Source: Bacillota bacterium (lineage in GTDB: Bacteria > Bacillota > Clostridia > Christensenellales > CAG-138). Taken from it: a stretch of 5,003 nucleotides of DNA. The position numbers and the translations under genes are program-made. Every line of letters begins with the position of its first letter. Position 1 is the first letter of the stretch. This document shows positions 1 to 4,834 of this stretch, piece by piece. The stretch is from the NCBI GenBank assembly GCA_016288175.1, contig JAEEYN010000128.1:1-5003 (forward strand), written 5' to 3'. The notes under the pieces are model-generated. The model did no database searches and had not been told where the DNA came from. It was given only the letters and a program-made list of their open reading frames with translations.

Positions 1-4
1 TATA

Positions 5-33
5 ATAATACCAAATTTTCAAAAACTTCGCAA
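5..33 (-). promoter_or_regulatory. Promoter-like site firing out of the left edge
   Basis: Read on the minus strand, a TTGCGA hexamer (28-33) is followed after exactly 17 bases by TATTAT (5-10), in an AT-rich stretch. This matches a housekeeping sigma-70/SigA promoter reasonably well. It lies downstream of the pxpC end and would drive a gene to the left of the window that cannot be seen here. AT-rich sequence yields such matches by chance, so this is a moderate to weak call. Confidence 0.35.
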
Positions 34-118
34 GGCTTAAATCCCGACATTTTTTTCAAAATTGTAGGCAGAAAACGGGCGGTACACCATATCTTGTGCA
101 GGTCCCGCGAACGCTTTG

Positions 119-144
119 AAAAAATATTTTGTTAGGCAAAATAT
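119..144 (-). terminator. Possible intrinsic terminator after pxpC
   Basis: An 8-bp perfect inverted repeat (arms 124-131 and 137-144, ATATTTTG pairing with CAAAATAT) encloses a 5-base loop. On the minus strand the 3' arm runs into further Ts (119-123). It begins about 13 bases past the pxpC stop codon, where an operon terminator is expected. The stem is almost all A-T, so it is weaker than a classical GC-rich terminator and may be leaky. Confidence 0.45.
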
Positions 145-157
145 AATCGCTATGATA

Positions 158-1105
158 TTACGGCGTGTGTCCGTCCGGCGGGATGTTTTTTTCCGAAACG
201 CAGCCGTTCAGCGCGAGCATGAGCCTTCGAAGGGCGGTATGCGCGGCGGGGACGTCGACGGGAAGGAAGCGGAGCTTTGCGCCGGGGCGGAGCTGCGCCG
301 CCGTCGGAAGGTCCGCCGCGATGACATGCGCGATCTTCGCGTAGCCGCCGCTCGTCGGACAGTCCGCGAGCATCAGTATCGGCTGCCCCGCGGAGGTGAC
401 CTGAATATCGCCGGGCAGCATCCCCTCGGAGATGATGTTGCCGTCCGCGCCTTCGCGGAAGCCGATCGCCGGCCCCGAAAGGCGGATACCCATGCGCGAG
501 CTCTCGGGGGTATAAAGATACTCTCCGGAAAGGAAATTTTCCCTGCCCTCCGGCGAAAAACGCTCCCATTGAACGCCCTGTGTGACGCGGAGCCCGGCCG
601 CGTTCCCCGGCAGTTCGAGCGGCATTTTACCGATCATGCGGCAAACCGGCGGCACGGTCTTTTTAAGCGCGAGCATCTGCCCCGCTTCAAGGCTTTTCGC
701 CCGCAGACCGACCGATCCCTCCGCGAGACCGCCCGAAACGGCGATATAGGCGCGCATCCCTGCATCGAGCGGGCGCGAAAGCAGCTCATCGCCTGTAAAA
801 ACGCGCACGGAGGCGTTCACCGGGAAAGCGAGCTCCTCCGCGCCGCGGCGGATAACGATCCCGTCGAGCCCGCCGACAACGGCGATCACACGCTCATCGA
901 AAAAGCGTATCCCCGGCAGCACGAGCGCCGCCTCGATGGCGGCCGCGCCGTCCGGATTCCCGGCAAGGCGGTTCGCAAGGACGCAGCGGACTGGATCCGC
1001 CGGTCCGCCCGTCGGAACGCCGAAGGGTTCGAGGCGGTGCCGCTCCGCAGATACGGCGAGAGTCAGGAAACCTTTCGAGGTGATCGCGATCAGTTTTTCG
1101 GCCAT
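158..1105 (-). CDS. pxpC: 5-oxoprolinase subunit PxpC (KipA / carboxyltransferase subdomain C-like family)
   Basis: Third subunit of the prokaryotic 5-oxoprolinase, a cytoplasmic PxpA-PxpB-PxpC complex that uses ATP to open 5-oxoproline to L-glutamate; the family was formerly annotated as biotin-dependent carboxyltransferase, allophanate hydrolase subunit 2 or KipA. The 315-residue product carries the family signatures: GVPTGGPAD near residues 29-37, VGG-D near 77-81, SRMGIRL near 203-209, SEGMLPGDIQV near 226-236, and TSGGYAKIA then ADLPTAAQLRPG near 251-275. The ATG at 1103-1105 overlaps the end of pxpB by 16 bases, indicating translational coupling. One oddity: the segment after SGG (residues 124-145) is short. 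Most relatives have a longer stretch with a G-S-R-S-T motif before the glycine-rich turn, and here only SVGLRAKS remains. The rest of the frame is intact, so the gene is probably functional. Confidence 0.93.
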   Translation of the reverse strand: MAEKLIAITSKGFLTLAVSAERHRLEPFGVPTGGPADPVRCVLANRLAGNPDGAAAIEAALVLPGIRFFDERVIAVVGGLDGIVIRRGAEELAFPVNASVRVFTGDELLSRPLDAGMRAYIAVSGGLAEGSVGLRAKSLEAGQMLALKKTVPPVCRMIGKMPLELPGNAAGLRVTQGVQWERFSPEGRENFLSGEYLYTPESSRMGIRLSGPAIGFREGADGNIISEGMLPGDIQVTSAGQPILMLADCPTSGGYAKIAHVIAADLPTAAQLRPGAKLRFLPVDVPAAHTALRRLMLALNGCVSEKNIPPDGHTP

Positions 1106-1791
1106 TGCCGCACCCCCTCTTTTTCGATTGCCGCGAATTCTTCCGCGGTGACGGGCACAAAGCGCACGGTATCCCCCGCTTCGAGCAGGGCTCGGCGCCC
1201 GGTTTCATCGAAAAGGCGCAGGGGCGTTCTTCCGATGATGTTCCATCCGCCCGGCGAAGGCTCGGGGTAAACGCCCGTCTGCATCCCGGCGATGCCGACG
1301 CTTCCGCCCGGAACATGTGTGCGCGGCGTTGTCCGGCGCGGGCAGGCGATGGCCGGGTCGAGCCCGCCGAGATACGGAAAGCCCGGCATGAAGCCGAGCA
1401 TATAAACGCGGTAATCCGGCGCGGAATGCCTTTTTATGACCTCCTCCGTGGAAAGTCCGGCGTGCCTTGCGACATCTTCGATGTCCGCTCCGCAGTCCCC
1501 GCCGTACAGCACGGGAATGCTCACGCGCTTGCCCCCGGCGCAGGCGAACGCGGAAAAATCGAGTCCGCGCAGGAAAAGGCAGAGCTGGCCGTAGGTTATC
1601 TTCATCGGGTCGTATTCGACCGTCAACGTTCTGTATGCGGGCCTGCAGCCGATCACGCCCTCCGGCATCGCGGCGCGGACCGCCGCGGCGAGGGCTGTCA
1701 CCTTCCGGTTCGTTTCCGGCGATATTTCGTTTTCGAAAACCGCGTCCACGGCGCGGTCGCCATGGGGCACGAGCTTCAGTCTTGCTTCCAT
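1090..1791 (-). CDS. pxpB: 5-oxoprolinase subunit PxpB (KipI family)
   Basis: Second subunit of the ATP-dependent 5-oxoprolinase. The Bacillus homologue was first described as KipI, an inhibitor of the sporulation kinase KinA, and the family is also called allophanate hydrolase subunit 1 or carboxyltransferase subdomain A/B. The 233-residue product is of usual length. It shows IPVLYGGDCGAD near residues 92-103, the conserved H122 before the Y-x-V-Y stretch, GFMPGFPYLGGL at 133-144, the PRRTTPR/VPGGSVGIAG block at 151-169, and PGGWNIIGRTP at 180-190. The reading frame is open further upstream, but that part overlaps pxpA and has no family similarity. The ATG at 1789-1791 is chosen because AAGGA sits four bases before it, overlapping the pxpA stop region, and because the protein then begins with the usual family N-terminus. 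The gap to pxpA is 7 bases and the 3' end overlaps pxpC. Confidence 0.95.
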   Translation of the reverse strand: MEARLKLVPHGDRAVDAVFENEISPETNRKVTALAAAVRAAMPEGVIGCRPAYRTLTVEYDPMKITYGQLCLFLRGLDFSAFACAGGKRVSIPVLYGGDCGADIEDVARHAGLSTEEVIKRHSAPDYRVYMLGFMPGFPYLGGLDPAIACPRRTTPRTHVPGGSVGIAGMQTGVYPEPSPGGWNIIGRTPLRLFDETGRRALLEAGDTVRFVPVTAEEFAAIEKEGVRQWPKN

Positions 1792-1798
1792 TTTTCCT

Positions 1799-2566
1799 TT
1801 ATTTATCGCAAAAAGCGCGGATCTCAACGCCCGCCTCCGCAAGCGCCGCACGGATCCTTCGGGCGAGCGCAACGGCCTTCGGGTTATCCCCGTGCAGGCA
1901 GATAGAATCGAAGCTGACGGCGATATCCGCGCCGTCCGCCGCCGCGACCCTTCCTTCCGAAACCGCCCGGCAGACGCGGGCGCAGACCTCGTTTTCATCG
2001 GAGATCACGGCCCCCGCTTCGCCGCGCGGAACAAGGCTTCCGTCCGCCCGGCAGGCGCGGTCCGCGAAAAACTCGCGCGCTGTCATGATCCCGTGCGAGC
2101 GGGCAGCCCTCGCCATCGAGCTCCCGGCGGGGCAGAGAAGGGGAAGCGACGGGTCATAAAGCCCGATCGCCCGAACGACGCCCTCCGCGGCGGCTTCGTC
2201 CTTCGCGGCGGTGTTATAGAGCGCGCCGTGGGGCTTCACGTAGCTCACGCGGGTCCCTTCCGCGCGGCAGACGCCGTCCAGCGCGCCGATCTGATAAAGA
2301 AGCGCGTCCGTGATCTCTTTTTCCGAAAGCGCCATATTCCGCCGCCCGAAGCCCATCGGATCCGGATAGCCCGGGTGCGCGCCGACGGTCACGCCGTATT
2401 TCGCCGCGAGCGCCGCCGCCCGCCGCATCACAGTCGGGTCCCCGCCGTGCCAGCCGCAGGCGATATTGACGGACGAAACGAGCGGGATAAGTTCCGCGTC
2501 CGCGCCGTAGGAATAAACGCCAAAGCCCTCGCCGAGGTCCGCGTTGAGGTCGATCCTTATTGCCAT
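1799..2566 (-). CDS. pxpA: 5-oxoprolinase subunit PxpA (LamB/YcsF family)
   Basis: First subunit of the prokaryotic 5-oxoprolinase, acting with PxpB and PxpC to recycle 5-oxoproline, which forms spontaneously from glutamine and glutamate, into glutamate. The 255-residue length is normal for the LamB/YcsF family. Near-complete signatures are visible: DLNADLGEGFG at 6-16, NIACGWHGGD at 34-43, GAHPGYPD at 62-69, GFGRR at 72-76, YQIGAL at 91-96, VKPHGALYN at 110-118, E165 with FFADR, and CLHGDNPKAV at 223-232. The WHGG in the second motif differs slightly from the common FHAG. The start is fixed by GGGAGG five bases before the ATG at 2564-2566. It is the promoter-proximal gene of an A-B-C operon. 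No ycsG-like transporter, biotin carboxylase genes or kipR regulator lies in the window. Confidence 0.96.
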   Translation of the reverse strand: MAIRIDLNADLGEGFGVYSYGADAELIPLVSSVNIACGWHGGDPTVMRRAAALAAKYGVTVGAHPGYPDPMGFGRRNMALSEKEITDALLYQIGALDGVCRAEGTRVSYVKPHGALYNTAAKDEAAAEGVVRAIGLYDPSLPLLCPAGSSMARAARSHGIMTAREFFADRACRADGSLVPRGEAGAVISDENEVCARVCRAVSEGRVAAADGADIAVSFDSICLHGDNPKAVALARRIRAALAEAGVEIRAFCDK

Positions 2567-2579
2567 AGCCGCCTCCCTT

Positions 2580-2600
2580 CCGCCGTTCAGACCGCGGCGG
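2580..2600 (-). promoter_or_regulatory. Hairpin in the pxpA 5' untranslated region
   Basis: A 6-bp all-GC inverted repeat (CCGCCG 2580-2585 with CGGCGG 2595-2600, 9-base loop) lies between the predicted transcription start and the pxpA Shine-Dalgarno site (CCTCCC complement, 2572-2577). On the minus strand it is preceded by a short T run. It could affect initiation or mRNA stability, but a short GC stem in GC-rich DNA may be accidental. Confidence 0.25.
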
Positions 2601-2621
2601 AAAAAGTCTTTTCATATCCGG

Positions 2622-2650
2622 ATTGTACCATGCGGCATGGCAAAAATCAA
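2622..2650 (-). promoter_or_regulatory. SigA-type promoter of the pxpABC operon
   Basis: On the minus strand TTGATT (2645-2650) and TACAAT (2622-2627) are separated by exactly 17 bases. Both hexamers differ from the housekeeping consensus by only one or two bases. The -10 box ends about 55 bases before the pxpA start codon, leaving room for a short leader with a strong Shine-Dalgarno site. It is the only good promoter seen upstream of the operon and should transcribe pxpA, pxpB and pxpC together. Confidence 0.72.
2628..2640. promoter_or_regulatory. Palindromic operator candidate in the promoter spacer
   Basis: CCATGC and GCATGG form a perfect inverted repeat around one central base, filling 13 of the 17 bases between the -10 and -35 boxes of the pxp promoter. 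One base further out on each side is mismatched, and the next pair would be T with A. A dimeric regulator bound here would block RNA polymerase directly. The regulator is unknown, and no regulator gene is visible in the window. Confidence 0.4.
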
Positions 2651-2774
2651 CCGCGGCGCAAACACGAGCCGCGTGAAAAAGCCTTTTGAAATTATTTGAA
2701 AAAGCACTTGGCAGGTTCGCTCTGACGAGTTGGAATATAAGCATACTCTGATGCGTTAGACTGATCCCTTTTTA
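2651..2774. other. Intergenic stretch with no gene recognised
   Basis: This stretch between the pxp promoter and the repressor remnant becomes AT-richer rightwards. Every frame that would run into the remnant has a stop, for example TAG at 2757-2759. A TTGGCA (2708-2713) and a TATAAG (2736-2741) are present, but 22 bases apart, too far for a normal promoter. I see no RNA gene. Confidence 0.4.
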
Positions 2775-2897
2775 ATTGAGGACATTGGAATTGGCGTTCC
2801 GAAGCTTTTTGAAAACGAATACCGTTTCCGCACGATCCTTTGGGAAGTTGAGCCGATCAAATCGACCGCGCCGCGGCGCTCTGCGATGACAAGCTCG
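2775..2897 (+). pseudogene. BlaI/MecI/CopY-family repressor, N-terminal remnant
   Basis: Reading from 2775, the frame encodes IGVPKLFENEYRF, then ILWEVEPIKST. This is the opening of the winged-helix DNA-binding domain of BlaI/MecI-type repressors, where clostridial members carry a similar KLF-ESEYRF and LWE-EPINST run. After the T at 2865-2867 the similarity jumps to another frame, which continues ALCDDKLG (2876-2899), as expected for the next helix. A frameshift near 2865-2876 is therefore implied. The family would go on with a W-KK-STTYTV helix, but the sequence instead turns into Rhs protein. Only about 40 residues of a roughly 120-residue repressor remain. No ATG is present at the start; ATT codons occupy the plausible positions. 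It cannot make a working regulator. Confidence 0.62.
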
Positions 2898-2926
2898 GCG
2901 CGATAAACGGCACAACGGCACAGACC

Positions 2927-4000
2927 GTGAACTATTATTACAACGGTTCCGTGCTGATCGGCATGACCAACGGTTCAATATACCAGCGCTTCAGCTATGA
3001 CGCAAACGGCAGGGTCGTTGCAGTCGACTATTCCACTGACAGCGGAAGCACATATACCACCTACTATTACCTCCGCAACGCGCAGGGCGACATCGTCAAG
3101 CTGATTGACGGCAACGGCAATACGGTGGTAGAATACGTATATGATAGCTGGGGCAAGAAGCTCTCAACAACCGGCACCTTGGCAGCTACATTAGGAGCCA
3201 ACCAGCCGTTCCGCTACAGGGGCTGCGTCTACGATGAAGAAACGGGTTGGTACTATCTGCAGAGTCGGTATTACGATCCCACCACCGGAAGATTTATCTC
3301 CGCAGACGTCTATCTCTCCACCGGTCAGGGAGTGCTCGGGCACAATGCCTTCGCGTATTGTCTGAATAATCCGGAGAACAGTTCGGATCCGAGCGGCTGC
3401 ATTCCGTTCAAAGGGTTTATCGCATTCTTCCGCGAATTGCTTGAATCCGGCGGCAGAGGTGGCCCGGTATTTTCGCATAGCAGCAGTTTGTCCAGCAAAG
3501 GATATATTGTTTCGAGTGGCCACTCTTCATCCTCTGGCAATAATTCGGGTTACAGCAGCGGTGCAGGAACAGGGGCAGGAACAACGGTCGGTCAGGGACC
3601 GACAATTGCTGGTGGTATCGCTGCAACTGCCTCGGGTCGCCCCGATGAAGAAACGCAAGGAATGCGTCTGCAGCAGCAGAATTCTCTTGATGGTGACTGT
3701 TTTGCGAGCGGCTATAGAGGAAGTTTTCAAAGATTCACAGGCCAATCTGGTGAAGGGATGGATGCGCATCATGTATTCCCGCAGTATTATAAATCACAGT
3801 TTCATGATTTGGACATCGATATAGATTTGCCTGAGCATTTATCATGGGTTGAGTCTCATTATCACAAATCATTTAGCTATGATTACAATTTGGAATGGAA
3901 GGGTTTCTTTGACGGAAATCCAACAAGAAATGGTGCATTCGGCCTTGCGCGCGAACTTGCAGGCAAGTATGGCTTCTGTATTTGGTTTGACTGGAGGTAA
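2927..4000 (+). CDS. Rhs-family polymorphic toxin, 5'-truncated, with HHxFPQ nuclease-like C-terminus
   Basis: The 357 residues from GTG 2927 are the 3' end of a much longer Rhs/YD-repeat protein. Residues 1-75 hold final YD-type repeats (FSYDANGRV, YLRNAQGDIVKLIDGNGN, VEYVYDSWG). Residues 95-157 are the Rhs core (FRYRGCVYDEETGWYYLQSR, YYDPTTGRFISADVYLS, NAFAYCLNNPE, DPSG). After DPSG comes a Gly/Ser-rich linker (about 175-235). The tip (about 276-350) has DAHHVFPQ with paired H281-H282, then FHDLDIDID, H304, SHYH at 310-313, W324 and FF at 327-328, and an ARELAGKYG helix. This layout resembles DUF2380-like HNH/endonuclease VII-type toxins, so DNA or RNA cleavage is inferred, not shown. No signal peptide, export domain or ribosome site is present. 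The open frame reaches back only to a TGA at 2849-2851, through the repressor remnant. GTG 2927 is a nominal start; this is probably a displaced orphan tip. Confidence 0.78.
   Translation: MNYYYNGSVLIGMTNGSIYQRFSYDANGRVVAVDYSTDSGSTYTTYYYLRNAQGDIVKLIDGNGNTVVEYVYDSWGKKLSTTGTLAATLGANQPFRYRGCVYDEETGWYYLQSRYYDPTTGRFISADVYLSTGQGVLGHNAFAYCLNNPENSSDPSGCIPFKGFIAFFRELLESGGRGGPVFSHSSSLSSKGYIVSSGHSSSSGNNSGYSSGAGTGAGTTVGQGPTIAGGIAATASGRPDEETQGMRLQQQNSLDGDCFASGYRGSFQRFTGQSGEGMDAHHVFPQYYKSQFHDLDIDIDLPEHLSWVESHYHKSFSYDYNLEWKGFFDGNPTRNGAFGLARELAGKYGFCIWFDWR
3001..3053 (+). repeat. Direct repeat, copy 1 (Rhs YD-repeat coding)
   Basis: This 53-base segment codes for DANGRVVAVDYSTDSGST in the Rhs fragment and recurs in the same orientation at 4907-4959, about 1.9 kb away, flanking the toxin tip and immunity gene. 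It contains the 17-base identical run at 3037-3053. Confidence 0.75.
3449..3631 (+). other. Gly/Ser-rich linker between Rhs core and toxin tip
   Basis: Residues of about 175 to 235 of the Rhs fragment are dominated by Gly, Ser, Thr and Ala (SSGHSSSSGNNSGYSSG, GAGTGAGTT). This low-complexity spacer sits between the conserved core ending at DPSG and the histidine-rich tip, and marks where constant Rhs sequence changes to variable cargo. A flexible tether is the simplest reading. Confidence 0.55.
3752..3976 (+). other. HHxFPQ-motif toxin domain (DUF2380-like, HNH/EndoVII-type)
   Basis: This is the C-terminal effector portion of the Rhs fragment, residues about 276-350. The HHVFPQ hexapeptide (3767-3784) gives a His pair suited to metal binding and general-base catalysis. 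H304, H311 and H313 follow within about 30 residues, then a YNLEW-x2-FF block and a predicted C-terminal helix. The order H-H-x-F-P-Q, IDI, S-H-x-H, Y-N-x-x-W, F-F, A-R-x-L-A-x-K-Y-G is the pattern I associate with DUF2380-like toxin tips in Rhs and other polymorphic toxins. The family assignment is from memory; no profile search was made. Confidence 0.6.
3993..3997 (+). promoter_or_regulatory. Ribosome binding site of the immunity gene inside the toxin 3' end
   Basis: GGAGG, a full anti-Shine-Dalgarno match, lies in the last toxin codons (W-R-stop) and six bases before the ATG at 4004. It couples the downstream gene to the toxin message and fixes its start. Confidence 0.75.
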
Positions 4001-4003
4001 AAC

Positions 4004-4702
4004 ATGGAAATCATAAGGACAGGAAACGGCAGCTTTGAATGTTTTTATCCGGAAGACACATATGTTTCTCACAGTATATCGGATAATGACAACAACACGT
4101 TGACCTTTGAGTTCAAGTCCGGGGAAAAGCGAAGTTTTGCTTCTCCAAAATGGTTTTCTTCAGCATATAATGTGCAGTTTGGCATTTCCGTTTCAAAAGA
4201 CGGCGAGCGTTTCTTTATTCAAAGTTGGGAGAAGGGGCTGTTTTGCTACTCTCTTAAAACGGGTGACCTTTGTTGGCACTTCAAAAGAAAACACGCATGG
4301 GATATGATCTTGGATGCTGATAAGTGCGTTTGTTTCTTTACCGATTGGGGAGCAGCAAGCATTTCTGTTTTGGACGGCACGCTCATTGACCGGTATTCGC
4401 TTACAACAGATTCATGGTTTTGCAAGATTGTCGATGAAACGCATATGATGTTGGGGCCCAAACGCGGTACTTACACTATAATCGATATGGATTTGAATGA
4501 GCTGTACCGCATACCTGTTTCCGCCTTAAATCCATCGGGTTTTTATAACTTTATTGTTAAGAAAGCTGAACTTCATGACGCTGTATTGGAAATCTCCGGT
4601 ATCGAACAGACAGCTGATGAAATGCATAAGTGGTGGGAAAGCACTGAGAAGAATAGTTTTAGGCGATTGATTCAGCTGGACAGATTCATTGTTAAGACTT
4701 AA
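4004..4702 (+). CDS. Putative immunity protein for the Rhs toxin tip
   Basis: The 232-residue product begins three bases after the toxin stop codon and is preceded by GGAGG at the right distance. This is the standard arrangement of a polymorphic toxin and its immunity gene, and immunity is inferred mainly from that. I do not recognise a named family with certainty. There is no signal peptide or membrane segment, so the protein should be cytoplasmic. It is rich in aromatic and beta-forming residues. Repeating units such as GISVSKDGERFFIQSWEKG, LFCYSLKTGDLCWHF and SISVLDGTLIDRYSL have the strand-turn-strand look of PQQ or WD40-like propeller blades; three to four blades would fit, too few for a complete propeller unless it oligomerises. 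The C-terminal part (about 180-232) has a charged helical region with HKWWEST. Codon use is clearly AT-richer than in pxpABC, suggesting acquisition with the toxin tip. Confidence 0.7.
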   Translation: MEIIRTGNGSFECFYPEDTYVSHSISDNDNNTLTFEFKSGEKRSFASPKWFSSAYNVQFGISVSKDGERFFIQSWEKGLFCYSLKTGDLCWHFKRKHAWDMILDADKCVCFFTDWGAASISVLDGTLIDRYSLTTDSWFCKIVDETHMMLGPKRGTYTIIDMDLNELYRIPVSALNPSGFYNFIVKKAELHDAVLEISGIEQTADEMHKWWESTEKNSFRRLIQLDRFIVKT

Positions 4703-4834
4703 TGACAACCGGATTCCAGCATACATTATGCATTGTACATACAAATACGAAATGAAATATGATGCAGTATCAGAATCTGCTCTCAGGGATTAGCAGTTCC
4801 TTGGCGCTCCGCTTAAAACTACGTCTCCAGTGCG
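4703..4834 (+). other. Non-coding stretch after the immunity gene
   Basis: No gene or convincing terminator is visible here. A weak CTGCT/AGCAG inverted repeat occurs around 4776-4795 without a T tract. A short run at 4746-4769 reads YEMKYDAV, which recalls a YD repeat, but is too short to call. Confidence 0.35.

Noticed and set aside
116..1270. Long plus-strand open frame (384 codons) opposite pxpC and pxpB
   Set aside because: It is antisense to two clear conserved genes, is rich in Arg, Ala and Gly as expected from GC-rich antisense codons, and has no recognisable motif.
1792..1998. Upstream extension of pxpB to an ATG at 1998
   Set aside because: The extra 69 residues overlap pxpA, are Arg/Ser-rich and unlike the family; the ATG at 1791 has a proper Shine-Dalgarno site.
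1892..2689. Plus-strand open frame of 265 codons opposite pxpA
   Set aside because: It is antisense to pxpA, Arg/Ala-rich and without motifs; it also runs through the pxp promoter.
2214..2744. Minus-strand frame of 176 codons covering the pxpA start and upstream region
   Set aside because: It crosses the pxp promoter and Shine-Dalgarno site in a different frame from pxpA and has no family similarity.
2731..2765. Possible extra Rhs scrap (EYKH, then SDALD in another frame)
   Set aside because: It slightly resembles the EYKYNSDGLRT wording of Rhs repeats, but a frameshift is needed and it is too short to tell from chance.
3191..3523. Minus-strand frame of 110 codons inside the Rhs fragment
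   Set aside because: It lies opposite the strongly conserved Rhs core and has no independent support.
3541..3600. Short sequence repetition in the linker (GGAACAGGGGCAGGAACAAC) as a possible tandem repeat element
   Set aside because: It simply encodes Gly-Thr-Ala-rich linker protein and is not regular enough to be a repeat array; there are no CRISPR-like repeats in the window.
3441..3824. Plus-strand frame of 127 codons overlapping the toxin linker and tip
   Set aside because: It is out of frame with the Rhs protein, starts inside the low-complexity linker region, and ends mid-domain; the Rhs frame explains the sequence.
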